A DNA stretch of 64,000 nt from Parapristionchus giblindavisi (Eukaryota; Nematoda; Chromadorea; Rhabditida; Diplogasteridae), in contig CALSFV010000218.1 in the NCBI GenBank assembly GCA_943737045.1, positions 806,001-870,000 on the forward strand, given 5' to 3'. The notes under the pieces are model-generated. The model saw nothing but the letters and a program-made list of their open reading frames with translations, did no database searches and had not been told where the DNA came from. Numbering within the stretch: the stretch's first letter is position 1; the number at the start of each line of letters is the position of its first letter. This document shows positions 34,123 to 48,239 of the stretch, one piece after another. Made by a program: the position numbers and the translations under genes.

Positions 34123-34705
34123 CGGGTCCCATGGAACTTTACCGGTCCCAAGAAAGTTTACGGGTCCCATGAAAGTTTGCCGGTCCCATGGAAGTTCACC
34201 GGTCCCAAGAAATTTGAACGGTCCCATAAAACTTTACCGGTCCCATGAAAGTTTACCGGTCCCATGAATCGGAAATAATTAGTTTTTTTTTCTGCATACT
34301 ATTTTTTCATTGCATTTTGATAGTAACAACTCAATTACTCATTAGAGTTTATCGTGCAATAAAGGAGATAACGGCTAATTGATAGAAGAGGTAGGGTGCT
34401 ACATCTCCTTCTGAACAACACATTGCATCTTCAATCTCTCGATTGCATGACAAATGCTGATATGGGAGTATAAACGTACTCATTCATCCTATTACTGGCA
34501 CAGCGTAGTAAATGAAGTTATGAAAATCTTAGAGCGCTTACTTTTCCTGAATTTTCTACTCGTATGTTAACGGTAAACTTTTATGAGACCGGTTAATTTT
34601 TATGGGACCGTTAAAATTTCTTGGGACCGGTGAACTTCCATGGGACCGGTGAACTTCCATGGGACCGGTAAACTTTCATGGGACCCGTAAAGTTTCTTGG
34701 GACCA
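34123..34705. mobile_element. Fold-back element with 19-bp minisatellite ends
   Basis: 34,123-34,267 has about eight units of a 19-bp repeat (ccggtcccaagaaagttta type). 34,572-34,705 has about seven units of the reverse complement. A ~300-bp unique middle separates them. TA dinucleotides flank both ends, so a Tc1/mariner-type non-autonomous element with repeat-expanded termini is possible. No protein is encoded. Confidence 0.65.
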
Positions 34706-34854
34706 GTATATGTTCTCTGAAAGTTAGAGAGTAGACAAAGAAAGCGAGAGAGTGTAGCCAGAGCGGAGGGATTCAAATTAGCTTGGGTTGTCATTTTAAG
34801 ACTGAACAGGGTTGCACTCATGTCAATTTTTATGTGAAATCACAATATCTCTAG

Positions 34855-35018
34855 ATCACGATATCAATCCTCAGAAGGAACTCGAAAGAGAATTGAAAAA
34901 GCAGCAGAAAGCACAAGAGGACATGCAGAGAAAATATAATAAGCAAATGGACGTTATGATTGAGATTATGAAAGACCTTAAAGAACAGGATATTAAACTC
35001 ATATTTCAAACATTTTGA
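34855..35018 (+). CDS. Coiled-coil exon, intact frame
   Basis: The exon follows an acceptor (tatctctag) and runs 54 codons to TGA: NPQKELERELKKQQKAQ, then DMQRKYNKQMDVMIEIMKDL. Heptad-like hydrophobic spacing and high charge indicate a coiled coil. Decayed relatives lie at 10,941, about 23,400 and 38,145, and downstream sequence to about 35,350 is related too, so this is the best-preserved member of an amplified fragment. The gene it came from is unknown. Upstream exons are not visible. Confidence 0.45.
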
Positions 35019-35671
35019 CTGGACTTATATTGATTTTTTAAAGAAGAAACACCAAGACTTGTAAGATGAAGTCTACGATTCTTGTTTGAAGGGAACAAGG
35101 AAAGCGAAATACCCTGATAGCATCCAAATATTGTTCCACATAATATTTATCAGTTATTATATACTCTCTATTTTATTCCATTCTTTGACTACTCCATTTG
35201 GATTGTAATTTACGGCTTTTTAAGGATCTTATTACTTGTCATGGTAATTCATAGGAGAGTGAAAATGTAGAAGTCCTGGTACGTTTGTAATCATACGTAC
35301 TATCTCATAATTTATGCTAAAAAATAAATTTTAACGCAAAGATCGTTTGATTGAATAGCAAATAGCATAAAGAAATAAGGATGAATGAAACTCAGGGTTG
35401 CATCGATTAACTTCTTTGAGCATTCTCACTTTTTAGGTTGTTCACATCTCTTACTCTAAGAACTGTTTTATCACATTGCTATCTTGCTATCACTTCACCA
35501 AAGGAAAATTTTGTCAACAAAATCGATATCGCTCTTTCGAAATGAAGGTGATTATCAACATATCCGATGGGGGTTATAAAAAAGTGGTTTATCAAATTAT
35601 TGTAGTAAAACTGAGCTGAACTAAATTAAAACTGTGCACAACCAAATAAATCGATAGTGATAATCGATAGA

Positions 35672-36906
35672 CTATTTCTGATCCAATAGAGTGATGGCAA
35701 GTTTGACATGATTCTCAACACATTCGTACAATTCAGATATAGGAACGAATTCATCCGGTCCGAATGCCTTTGTGATCGATCCCGCTCCGTAAAGGAAGGC
35801 CCCTGAAATGTGTTAACACGGTGTTTTAACTTATTACTTAAAGGCACATCTCAGGATAATTTTACTCTCCGCATTGACAATACTCTCTTGTAAGCGAGAG
35901 AGTGTGGCCAGAGCGGAGAGTTTAAAATTAGCTTGGGGTGTTGCTTTAAAGATAAAGGTATTTTAAATAGCTTTAAAGATGTGCTGATAAGTGCTGTTTA
36001 AATTGTACCTTTAAACTTATCCAGTCCATTGAGATACGATATATCGGTATTAAACGAAGCTTGCCCGACGGGTACGTCATAAGAAGGGATGGTCAATTTG
36101 ACTGGATCATTACCTAGCGGAAGATAAATGTTTTATAATTACAGTAACGGCAAAAAATAATGAGACATCGTGTTTTTTGAGCGTAACTTTGCTTGCATCT
36201 ACTATGCAACCAATCACCGTAATTTATTGATATGTTGTGCGCACAGGTCTTACCATCGTATTGTGTAAGAAAAAGAGCGACGTTTCTCAAAAATCAGAAA
36301 AAATTAATGAATTTTGTAGTAATAATAGATTTCTAAATGAACTAATATTAACACAAATAATGTTGTGAATTTTGGCATCTCCATAAGATTTAGACCAAAT
36401 ATTAAAGGCAATGGTGACTAAGAAAGTTGTATAATTCAGGCCCTAACCTCCAAGAGAATAATCTAACTCCGCACGCCCCTCAACTAAACGCTCAATGCGA
36501 TTCTTCACATCTGCATAAGACGTTGTGACACGGAAGAAAATCTAGAAATTTGTGTAAATCTAATTTTAAAAACACAAATTAAATTTTGTTCAACACAGTA
36601 TCTATTTGGTCGGTCCATGCAAAATAATGAAGAAGGAAAATGATAATATTACCGCAGCTTCCGCCTTCGCCGCCCATGCATTCAGTGCCTGTCCTCCAGA
36701 GATCGTACCTATGTTGAATGTAGTGTCACCTGCAATTGAAGAGATTGATCTTTGATCTTTGGTCTCATAAACTGACCCATCTTCTCATCCTTGGGCCAAT
36801 CATACTTCATGATATCATCCAGAATTTGTACGAGCTTGTGTACTGCTGATTCTCCAGCATGCGGGTAGCCAGAGTGGCCAGCTTTACCTTTCACTGTCAA
36901 TTTGAC
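35672..36906 (-). pseudogene. M20 metallopeptidase, 3' half (five exons)
   Basis: Five exons with consistent phases and GT..AG borders: 36,777-36,906 (KAGHSGYPHAGESAVHKL), 36,653-36,729 (DTTFNIGTISGGQALNAWA), 36,448-36,541 (FFRVTTSYADV), 36,009-36,113 and 35,672-35,802 (GAGSITKAFGPDEFV, then a stop). Together they encode 178 residues: the dimerisation (lid) domain and the C-terminal end of a peptidase M20 family enzyme, Zn-dependent amidases/peptidases such as aminoacylases. The first intron is 47 bp. The N-terminal half with most metal ligands is absent, since upstream sequence is the GPCR fragment and repeats. The usual metal-binding His in the AHxPDE motif is Phe here. Either a truncated pseudogene or part of a gene interrupted by a very long intron. 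Confidence 0.85.
35838..35955. mobile_element. Short fold-back MITE near the M20 gene
   Basis: The ends taaaggcacatctcaggata and the inverse ...cttggggtgttgcttta pair, and an inner gagagtgtggccagagcgga stem surrounds a short loop. Relatives are at 58,773-58,893 and, as halves, near 34,730-34,795, 48,990-49,035 and 51,715-51,760. Here it lies in the last intron of the M20 fragment. Confidence 0.65.
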
Positions 36907-37024
36907 CTGAAACACTGTAGTTAATTCAATTTCATTGAAGCCAATGAAATTTCACTGAGGAGATCTCTATTATCTGTAAAAGTAGAAAGTTGACTTCACA
37001 AATTGTATTTATTGTTTTGATAGG

Positions 37025-37497
37025 ATGAGATCTATTTATCTAATAAAGATAATTTCAACTATCGCTCCAACGATGCTTTTGGATGATACCACTCAGTCGA
37101 TTCTCAATATTCTCGCTTCTTGTTCTTCTGTTATCAATCACGCAACAAATCCTCTCATATTCATCCTTACGAATAACGCGGTTAGTCAAAATCTCCATCT
37201 CTCAAGTTATTTCTGAAGTGGAATAGCAACATTCGAAGTCAAAAGATCATGAATTATTCTGAAATTGTTTCTCCGTTTGTGACGACACGTTGTCTCATTT
37301 TATCCTATTCATGATCTTTACTTTCAGTTGTTGTCTATCAGTCACTGAGTCACCCTCATAATACCCTGAATAGCCCTAATCAGTATCATCCGATGGCTGT
37401 TTGACTTTTGATTTAGGTTCGAAACGCGATTAGACGGATTCCTCGCAAGATTATGGGACACTCGAGCACTAATGGAGCCAAGGTTGGAACCCAGTGA
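37025..37497 (+). pseudogene. Rhodopsin-type GPCR, last two exons
   Basis: Exon 37,025-37,180 (start approximate) encodes transmembrane helix 7 with the signature INHATNPLIFILTN, a variant of the NPxxY motif. A GT donor follows. Exon 37,417-37,497 begins after a TTTAG acceptor and encodes the basic cytoplasmic tail (VRNAIRRIPRKIMGHSS) to a TGA; phases agree (0/0). Helices 1-6 are missing: 118 bp upstream starts the oppositely oriented M20 fragment. The copies at 8,653 and 25,558 have lost 39 bp of helix 7, so this is the least damaged copy. A receptor could not form from it. Confidence 0.75.
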
Positions 37498-38640
37498 ATG
37501 AGTCTAAACAATTTGTAATATATTTGATAAAAATATCGACTTTTGTCTTCATACATTTTTCTTAGGGTACTTTTCTTTTTATTGCGTTTCTTTCTAATTA
37601 ATGCAATCTTATACTTGTGCATGTTCATATATTCATAGAGTAGGCGACGTAGAGAAAGCGACGTAAACTGTCTCTCGGCACCCTAACGCGAAACAGCAAG
37701 ATATTTGTCTTAAAGAGTTCAATAACGTAGTCATATGTTATTATAGCGATAGCATTTATCGAAATTTCGAAATCTGTCGAAGTGGAGGATCGTAGATAGA
37801 TAATAACTTCGTAAGTCTCCATTGCTAGTGAGACTCTATGACCTAATAGACTAGGAAAAGCTGGAAACCCTGGTACTACTACATTCCAGAGACCGTCTTC
37901 TGATAACAGGATCGCTTTTATCTCAAGTCATTTTAATTGATGGATCATTTATTCAATTAATGTTTTATGCGTTCAATGCGAAAATTCCTGTCAAATCTCA
38001 TTTCATTTTGCAATAGTGGTAGATATGAGCAGGATGTAAAATGGAGATGTAGTTATCGGAAGAAGTACTAAACATCGAAGTAATCGAGTTCCATGTTGAG
38101 ACATTATTCAAAGGGAGTCTCGCTTATCTCACATTTATTTCCTCAGAAGGCACTTGAGAAAGAATTGAAGTAGCAAAGAAATACATGAGAATATTCAGAG
38201 TACATACAGTAAGTTCTTATCTCACTATCGATTTTGCTCAGCAGAATTGTAAAATGTTTGAAGAGACGAAGACAAATTAAATTCACAGATAGCATCAATA
38301 TATTCTTCCCCACAATTTATCAATCGGTGTTCATCATCCCTAACTATTCGGACTGATGTATTGTATGGGTTGATGTATTAGTGTATGTATTGTTTATTGC
38401 TTTTTACGATTTATATTATCATTTCAATTAATGCGGAGTAAAACGTCTAATCATTTGAGACGACAAATTATTATTATTTTCTGTTTTATCATATTCCTAT
38501 CGCACCACTCTCCTGCGACCGTTAGTACAGTCGAGTATTTTAATGATGTCTGTGCACACGACCTCAGGCGTTATTCCCTCACAATGGAAACACTCTGTTG
38601 TTGCACCTGTCTAGATATCACATCCTTTCTCAGAACATTA
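37498..38640 (+). repeat. Diverged copy of 9,060-11,490
   Basis: A shortened, more divergent relative of the left arm in the same orientation, lacking the CACGGGTCTCCTGT element and the coiled-coil fragment. It includes a decayed coiled-coil exon at 38,145-38,215. No intact frame. Confidence 0.7.
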
Positions 38641-38682
38641 CATTTTTTAAACATAAGAACAACTTTATTCAACCGATTAGGA

Positions 38683-38938
38683 TCAGTTGGGTCGCCATTT
38701 GGGTTCTCCAATGAGCGAATCGTATCTCGTGAGTTGCCCGCATCTGTCCAGCTTATAAACTGCCCAGTCGTCTTCCTCTTTCTCCTTCATACGAACCACA
38801 AAGATCATCGGTTTCTGCTCTAATCTTCTCAATGCTGTCATCGAATTGAACTGTCCTTCCATCGGCAATTGAGGCGTTCATCGTTGACACGAAGATTTGG
38901 AGATCCATGGTGTGGGCCTTACTCCCACGGCTGGCCAA
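38683..38938 (-). pseudogene. Small gene fragment with ubiquitin-like start
   Basis: On the minus strand a frame starting MDLQIFVSTMNASIADGRT and continuing VQFDDSIEKIRAE resembles the first strands and helix of a ubiquitin-like fold (QIFV..., D.IE.I.A). The reading then changes frame to LEQKPMIFVVRMKEKEEDDW and onward to a TGA at 38,683. An AATAAA lies 13 nt past the stop. The block is absent from both palindrome arms. A frameshifted retrocopy or gene fragment is the likeliest reading; the ubiquitin-like assignment is weak. Confidence 0.35.
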
Positions 38939-38999
38939 TTCCGGGTTGGGAGGATCGAGTCAGGCTAGTGGAAGACGGACGAAAATGAGAGTCGACCGC

Positions 39000-41900
39000 T
39001 CTTGACCAGTCAAAATGATTTATCCAATAATCTATCTTTTTTTCTACCTCTTCATTCTTCTGTACAGTCTTTGAACGCAATAATAGCATATTCTGACTCA
39101 TTAGAGATTTCCTCGACGGACAGTATGGATTTAGAAAGATGTTAATAGTCTCGATCGTTGAGTTATCCTAAAGCTCGAAACAGAAACAAAAAAACACAAT
39201 ATTTTTGTAGCATTCGGATAGATAATTGGATAAATCAACGATCGTAAGAATTTGCATAATTTGTATTTGCTTATCGCTCTTCCTTGTGAAAATTATGTAA
39301 TGTTTTAAAATTTTAAAAAACAATTTTTTTTAAAATCAGTTGACTCTGCAACTACAGTAATCTATGGATTACCGTAGTTATACTTATGATTGCTAATATT
39401 AGGGTGACTTTTTCAAGATGTGTTATTGTTTTATTCCATTTTAACAACACGTACTAATTTGCCACCAACTTTAGTACTCTCACATTTTGTAGTTTTGACA
39501 GTCTTTTTTTAAACTTCTGTGTTTTGACGTCCATTCATGAATAAATGAATATGTTATAATGTACAAGTATAAGTTAGCATTTGAAATTGAACTTTAGCAT
39601 ATTAATAGTTATGCTTTACTCTACGTCAAGACGCCATAGAGGTATCGTAGGCATCATAATATTAATAGGCCTCGAACAAAATACTGCTACGAAAAGTTGC
39701 ACATGATATGTGTTTATGGTAATTTTGGAAATAAAGTCAGTACAGTAAAATAAGGCAAAAGATGTGCGTTTATAAGCAACCATTCGAAATTGAACTTTCC
39801 GCCGGACAAACCGATCCGATTTATTACACTCAATCTATTCAGTACGTATTCACCGTCATGTAACTCCGCTCATTTCTGCTTAACCGTTCTTACATAATAA
39901 CGCCACCCATTTAACTTTGCGGGCTTGGACACCGCTTGCAAATATTAAAATCCCCCAAAATCTTTATTCTTTTGAGAAGCAGTGTGCGAGTGAAGAATTC
40001 AGCTATTCGATAATTCCAAGGGCAGCATTCCAAGGTAAGATAAAGAGTAGTGGACGAGTAGTAGTAGTCTTCACTCATGTGGCGCAAGTTGGCGTCGCGT
40101 CGATGTCGCCTCCAGAAACCCGTTGGTGTAGCTTATCAACGACGCTGATGATGATGACGGTCGTTGATGACGAAACAATGAGTGGACCTGTAGAAGGATA
40201 GAATATTATAGATTCAAAAATTTTACAGTTCACAACGATATTTTCCCCCGCTAATTCTTTGTTCGATAGGAAAAAAACACAGTGAACGACGAACTTTGAA
40301 CTGTGACCTTTGAACTGTTTCCGTTACGTGAAGGCTTTAAGATGCCGTATTGACGTTGGAAAACCATTAACATTGACGTCCCCTTTCTGAGCCATCCTGC
40401 ATCTTTGAGTCGTTCAACCGGGTTGGACAAACGATTGATAAGCAACCGACCTCGTAGGGCTGAAGGATCTGGAAAAACCTTGAAATATTTATAGAGGAAA
40501 GGACGAAGAAAGACAGAATAAAGATCAAAGATCAACTTAGAAATATAGAAACTGGGAGATCGGGGTAAGAAAGACAGCACGGCTGAAAACTAGTCTAACA
40601 TTCAGCTCGCTCTCAATCGATTTTATGTATTCCTCTCTTTAGCTATTGACCTCGTCACTATCATAGATCAATCCTAGTCCACTTGGATAGCCTCCATCCG
40701 ATCTACTATACTGTCATTATTACCATAACAAGTTGTCACCATGATAGCTTAAGGCCATATATTAAGGTAAGTGAACGAAGGGCTAAAGTAAGAAAGATGT
40801 CTACAATAGAGGTTAGCTAATACACGAACCTCATGGAAAAAGTGAAATGCTACACTAATCTATCCACGACGCCATGCCCAGCCGTACATGGAGTAAACCC
40901 GGTGAGCCATATAAATTGCTCGGTGCCGGGAGTACCCCACGAACGGACATTCCGGGCAACGGAACCGTAAGACAGAGGACTAACCAACTAACTAAGATGA
41001 GAAAGGTGGTACGGCTTTTGTGGGGTAGGATACTGTACCTCTCTCATCAAACAAACGCATCCGTGTGTAGATGAACAACGCAAGCACGTGTAGATGAGCG
41101 TAGAGAAGTTGAGGGACAGCAAGACATCGAAGACATAATTGTAGTTGTAGATCAGCCGATGAAAGATGAAGACGGCCACGTGGATGAGACGATATACTAT
41201 AATGGCAGGAATGATATCTTATATAAGGATGCCCATTGTAGGGGTGTATGATTGCTAATACAACGATACTCATAAAAAAGAGTAATGCTACACTAATCTA
41301 TCGAATACGCCATACCCAGCCGTGCATGAAGTAAACACGGTGAGTGTATAAATAGCTCACTACCGGGAGTACCCCATGAACGGACATTCCGGGCTACGGA
41401 ACCGTCAGACAGAGGAACAGGAAAGAACTGTTATCAAAGGATAGGGACATGGCATGGGGTCAGGGGCTAACCTCCTCATCTGTGATCTTGCTAGCAAAGT
41501 AGTTCATTGGTCCATCGATCCAAGATCCTGCGAATGTATTCGGATAGAATAAACATTGGAGTAGAAGCACTAAGGGAAGTTACATCATATGAATCCAAGT
41601 GCCAGACGAGCTTCGAGAATGGTAACACCTTCCTGGAATAATTTGTTTAGCTTTCTATGTTTACTTTGTCATAGAATTTAAGCTTCGTGGGTTAAAATTA
41701 TACATAAAGATGAATATTTTGCTTACCCCGAGAGTGAAGAAGACTTCATGGTGATGGGTTCCGATGAACTTGGCCAACTTTAGTTCAGCCGTGCAACCGG
41801 TCTCGTCGACTCCCACAGCGGGTAAATGGGAAGGGCAAGAAGGCGCATTTCACGGGCCGCGATAGCACTGAAGGTTAATTATCGATTTCTGTGTAGGACT

Positions 41901-42418
41901 AGATCGATAGGTATAGTACCTGACAAGAAGAATCGAGTATTCCAGAGAAAAACATAACAATTGGAACGTCAGACATGAGTCTCTTGATATTCGCATCAAT
42001 GAGGGATAGACGAAGATTCATCAGAGACGATGATCGAACGATATAGGCTATAATTACAGATTTAGATAATTGTTAATAATAATTGAACGAGTGAAAAATA
42101 CCTGGTAATAACGAACGAATAATGCACTGAACAAAGTGCTAAAATGTGAAATGCTATACTAATTTATCCACGAGGCCATACCCAGCCGTACATGGAGTAA
42201 ACCCGGTGAGCCTTATAAATTGCTCGGTACCGGGAGTACCCCAAGAACGGACATTCCGGGTTTGTGAACCGTAAGACAGAGGACAAGAACTGTGATACAA
42301 AGGATAGGGACATGACATGGGGTCAGGGGCTAACCTCCTCATCTGTGATCTTGCTAGCAAAGTAGTTCATTGGTCCATCGATCCAAGATCATGCGAATGT
42401 ATTCGGATGGAATATACA
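39000..42418 (+). repeat. Third palindrome copy, segment 1
   Basis: 39,000-40,316 follows left-arm 11,500-12,845. 40,317-40,940 retains 624 bp missing from the left arm (the mirror of 21,079-21,600 and adjacent sequence). 40,941-42,418 follows 12,846-14,330. From about 39,480 it is nearly identical to the arm. Confidence 0.85.
41530..42135 (-). pseudogene. Asparagine synthetase fragment T
   Basis: The same exon series as L1: stub ending at 42,102, exon B from 42,047 (MSDVPI, SGILDSS), exon C (GTHHHEVFF) and exon D about 41,530-41,632, whose acceptor has mutated from ttacag to ttccag. Frameshifts match L1. Confidence 0.8.
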
Positions 42419-44553
<2,135 letters not shown>

Positions 44554-46767
44554 CCATTTTTGGTAAGCCCTATTTATATAACGATACTGACTCCGCCCAT
44601 TTAACTTCGCGGGCTTGGACACCAATATCACACACTAACAACCTCAAATTCTTTATTATTTCGGAAGATAAGAAGCTTGCAATCCACGACGGAAGACGCT
44701 GCGAGATTGCGGATAAGCAGCAAGATACTCCTCCTTCAAAAGTATAGTTGGTCATCAGGAACGGTGAAGGGGTTCCCCTTATGACACCATCATCAAAGAT
44801 GAAGGGACGATCATCCTGAATGATAGATTGTCGCTTATTGAACGATTTCACCCTCGTCATCGTTTTGATATGCACGGGACTATAGCAAAATTGAATGGTA
44901 AAGAGCGTTGCTAGAAAGATTTCTCTTATAATAAAATTTCCAGTTCATATATATTTTTAAATAGAACAAAGAGAGTTATTGGGAATTCGATAAAATAGTT
45001 TTATAGGAGAAGCTACATCACGGATTGATAAATGATGCGAAAAATGTCAATGGTGTCAGAGCATTTTTTTTCAATCCACTATGATGTCTATGACCATGGA
45101 ATATACAAAAGAAGCCGGAATTGATGGGAGCGTAACCTCTCTCAATGGCATTGCGCACACTATTTCTGTTCTCTAACAACGAGAAAGCATTGCGCGTCGA
45201 AGAGACCATTGAGAGAAGTTATGCTCACTTTTTAAAGGAGCAACTGCCGTACCTTTGCTTGAATGATAGGGATACTTCCATTAGACGTTTGTAGAGTTGG
45301 CCTTCAACGACATTGACGACGGCATCCACTTCTGATAGGACTAAGATGATGTAGATCCAGAAGACCGATTTCATCATTTCGTTTGTTTCTGTCAATATTG
45401 ATCGGAGAGGGGCGAAGGATGAATAATTTACTATTTGACAAATAATAGTCAAGTCTATTCAAAAAGAGTTAGAATAAAAGAGCTACATAGATAAACCAAA
45501 TGGGAGTAACAACACCGTGGAATTCCGCGATAACAAGGTGCTCAGGTTGGTGCACCCACAGTTATTTCATCACCGATGATGTTTCTTGCCATGTATAGAT
45601 GATTCATTGAATCATGGTACGGGTGTATGGTACAAATACCATACCTTATGTCAGGATGGTGTCCTTGGTGGATTTTGACGAACAGCGCTCCGACATCTGT
45701 ACCAGCTTCGGTGTGCGCAGTAGCGTTTCATGAAACATAGCCAATTAAATAAGACGGTTTTCCGAAGCTAAACTATAATATACCTTGTCACACTGATATT
45801 ACTTCCCAGAGAAGAGGGCGGTGAACTTCTTATTGTCATCCTTGACTCCGACTTTTTGAATGTCTTCAATCCAATCATCCCGTAGTTGACGACCGTGACA
45901 ACACGGCTACTCTATCTAAAATGGATTTGAAGTGATTGAAACCGATTTCCAATCAATTGTGGTGATTATAGAATAAACAGTGGACAGAGTGACTCTTAAG
46001 TGCAACAGTTTTTTTTTATTAAAGATCAGTTGAACACTTTTCCCCCAAAACAACATCTCACTGAACTGTACTAGAACTGATAATTGTGATAAGTCTAGAC
46101 ATAAGTGGATGAGGCCTGGGTGAGAGATTGTTAGAGATAGAGAACATGTGAACAGAGTGTGTTTATCAGAGACAGTCTGATCACATAAACATGCCATTAA
46201 AAAACAATAGTCTAGTCGATATAGATAGGGAAGGACTTGACAACAACAATGGTATGTAAATCGACAAAGAAAGTTCAAAGATAGAAACTTTAGAAGTGCT
46301 CGACCTATAATCACGAGATAAAGGTAGAGTGGAGGAGAGTGATAGAAGAATACAGAGATTGAAGGGAGAAAAGTAGAGGGAGATAGAGAGAGTCTGAACA
46401 ATTTTAGAACAAGTAGGAGAAAATCAAAATAACAATAACAATGGTATTGACACGCACAACAATTGAAAAAAGGCGGGAAATAAAAGAGATTGAAGGGAAG
46501 CGATTAGAGCAAACAATCATAGATGCACACTGTTTTTCTCTCTTTGACCTCTCTCTCTCACACTCCTCTCATATCTGTACAGTCTCCACTCTGATCAAAA
46601 AACGCTCACTAATGGCGAAGGAAGAATGTGTTAGAGAGGGAGAAGCAAAGACAGAGGGAGAGGGGAAGTTAATTATTTGTTGAACATATTTCAGGTTTGT
46701 TCATAAATTGCATTGTTGTCAATGTCACATTTATTCACATTTAGCAAACAATTTAGGGAAAAACGAG
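44554..46767 (+). repeat. Third palindrome copy, segment 3
   Basis: Equivalent to left-arm 1,984-4,180, but diagnostic bases follow the right arm: gctccgacatctg (left arm has gctccgtcatctg), and an extra ttattcaca near 46,730 that the left arm lacks. It contains the same unidentified exon-like frames. It ends abruptly at 46,767. Confidence 0.85.
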
Positions 46768-46823
46768 ACCTCCTAAACAAGAGCAGTTTCAATTAGCAGC
46801 GCTAAAAGGCTAGATTTTCCTCT

Positions 46824-46937
46824 ATGAAATACTCCCCCGATAACTTTCGAGCATTTCTACTAAACAGAGGGAATTTAAGACAAAGATATCAACCAGAATA
46901 CAGTAAAGTAAAGGTTGTCTTTGAAAAAGCCTTTTGA
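46824..46937 (+). CDS. Small ORF, 37 codons, unidentified
   Basis: An ATG-initiated frame MKYSPDNFRAFLLNRGNLR and onward to TGA, in unique sequence between the third copy and LIR2. It has a protein-like composition, but the length is close to what chance allows. It may be a fragment of the Polinton-like element next to it; no motif supports that. Confidence 0.25.
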   Translation: MKYSPDNFRAFLLNRGNLRQRYQPEYSKVKVVFEKAF

Positions 46938-47113
46938 TTGATTGAGCAATGAAATATAATGTTATATTTTGCTAGATAAACGAAGTTTATTGAAGTAAAA
47001 TATTTATTATAAGTCATTGCGAAATCAATCAAATGTTTTCTTCGTCTTCGTGTTCTTCGTGTGTTCACAGCCGACCAGGTCGACCAAAGCCTTTTGATTG
47101 ATTGAGCAATGAA

Positions 47114-47316
47114 ATATAAATCTCCTTATTGTTCTTGGAAGAGCAGACCCAATGAGTTCCTTTATTATTAGAAGAATCTTGATTCACAATTCCTACTTCT
47201 CTTTCTTTAATTCCTTGTGTTGGTAAAGTGTCTCTCATAAAGATGCCACGGAAATTTTTGATTTCCAATACATTTACAAGCTCTTCGAGGTCAAGATTGG
47301 TTAGGTCAAGATGGCT
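47114..47316 (-). pseudogene. Polinton-type protease fragment, truncated copy 1
   Basis: The minus-strand frame covers the start of the fragment (FRGIFMRDTLP, GTHWVC) and is cut at about 47,114 by unrelated sequence. It is the most degraded of the five copies. Confidence 0.7.
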
Positions 47317-47471
47317 TCAGGTCTTTTCAGAGACTAAAAGTAGTCATGTAATAATAAACAAAACTTCAAAACTCGTGTGTTGTGTCGACAACTCTTCTAT
47401 TTTCCACTTCTTGACTTTGTGCGATTGAGAAAACCAAAGTAATAATTAAAATAAAAATGGCAAAAAAGTTG

Positions 47472-47543
47472 GACACCCATGGGGATTGAAATCGTTAACC
47501 GGATTGATAGGCCTATGCGCTTACCGACTGCGCTGTGGGTGTC
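47472..47543 (-). pseudogene. tRNA-like sequence, LIR2 copy 1
   Basis: Seven-base acceptor strands gacaccc/gggtgtc pair perfectly, the D arm pairs (gcgc/gcgc), the T loop ttcaatc is canonical and a T6 run follows. The T stem is not paired. See the copy at 52,528-52,599. Confidence 0.5.
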
Positions 47544-47675
47544 GCCTCTTGCCTCGGAAGATGTCTCCCCTATCTACCCAGCGCAGCCTGGCAGAGACGC
47601 AGAGGAACTTACCAGAAATTCACCAGAAACTTGATTGCTAGCAAAAATAGGTAAAGTCTAAGTCTAATCCTAATC

Positions 47676-47993
47676 CTAAGCCTTAACCCTTAAACTTAAA
47701 TCTGAGTTCCTGGTCGCCAATGTTGGGTCGCCAATACCTTTTAAATATTCTTGAAGTTCTAATGGTGGATCTAATCCGAAAGAATCAAAGTAATAAATCT
47801 CCTTATTGTTCTTGGAAGAGCAGACCCAATGAGTTCCTTTATTATTAGAAGAATCTTGATTCACAATTCCTACTTCTCTTTCTTTAATTCCTTGTGTTGG
47901 TAAAGTGTCTCTCATAAAGATGCCACGGAAATTTTTGATTTCCAATACATTTACAAGCTCTTCGAGGTCAAGATTGGTTAGGTCAAGATGGCT
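47676..47993 (-). pseudogene. Polinton-type protease fragment, copy 2
   Basis: An open minus-strand frame equivalent to 54,109-54,426: FRGIFMRDTLP, NQDSSNNKGTHWV, YYFDSFGLDPP. It ends at a stop before the catalytic Cys region. Confidence 0.8.
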
Positions 47994-48148
47994 TCAGGTC
48001 TTTTCAGAGACTAAAAGTAGTCATTTAATAATAAACAAAACTTCAAAACTCGTGTGTTGTGTCGACAACTCTTCTATTTTTCACTTCTTGACTTTGTGCG
48101 ATTGAGAAAACCAAAGTAATAATTAAAATAAAAATGGCAAAAAAGTTG

Positions 48149-48220
48149 GACACCCATGGGGATTGAAATTATGAACCGGATTGATAGGCCTATGCGCTTA
48201 CCGACTGCGCTGTGGGTGTC
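48149..48220 (-). pseudogene. tRNA-like sequence, LIR2 copy 2
   Basis: The same structure as 47,472-47,543: acceptor gacaccc/gggtgtc, T loop ttcaatc, followed by acttttttgcc. Confidence 0.5.
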
Positions 48221-48239
48221 GCCTCTTGCCTCGGAAAAT

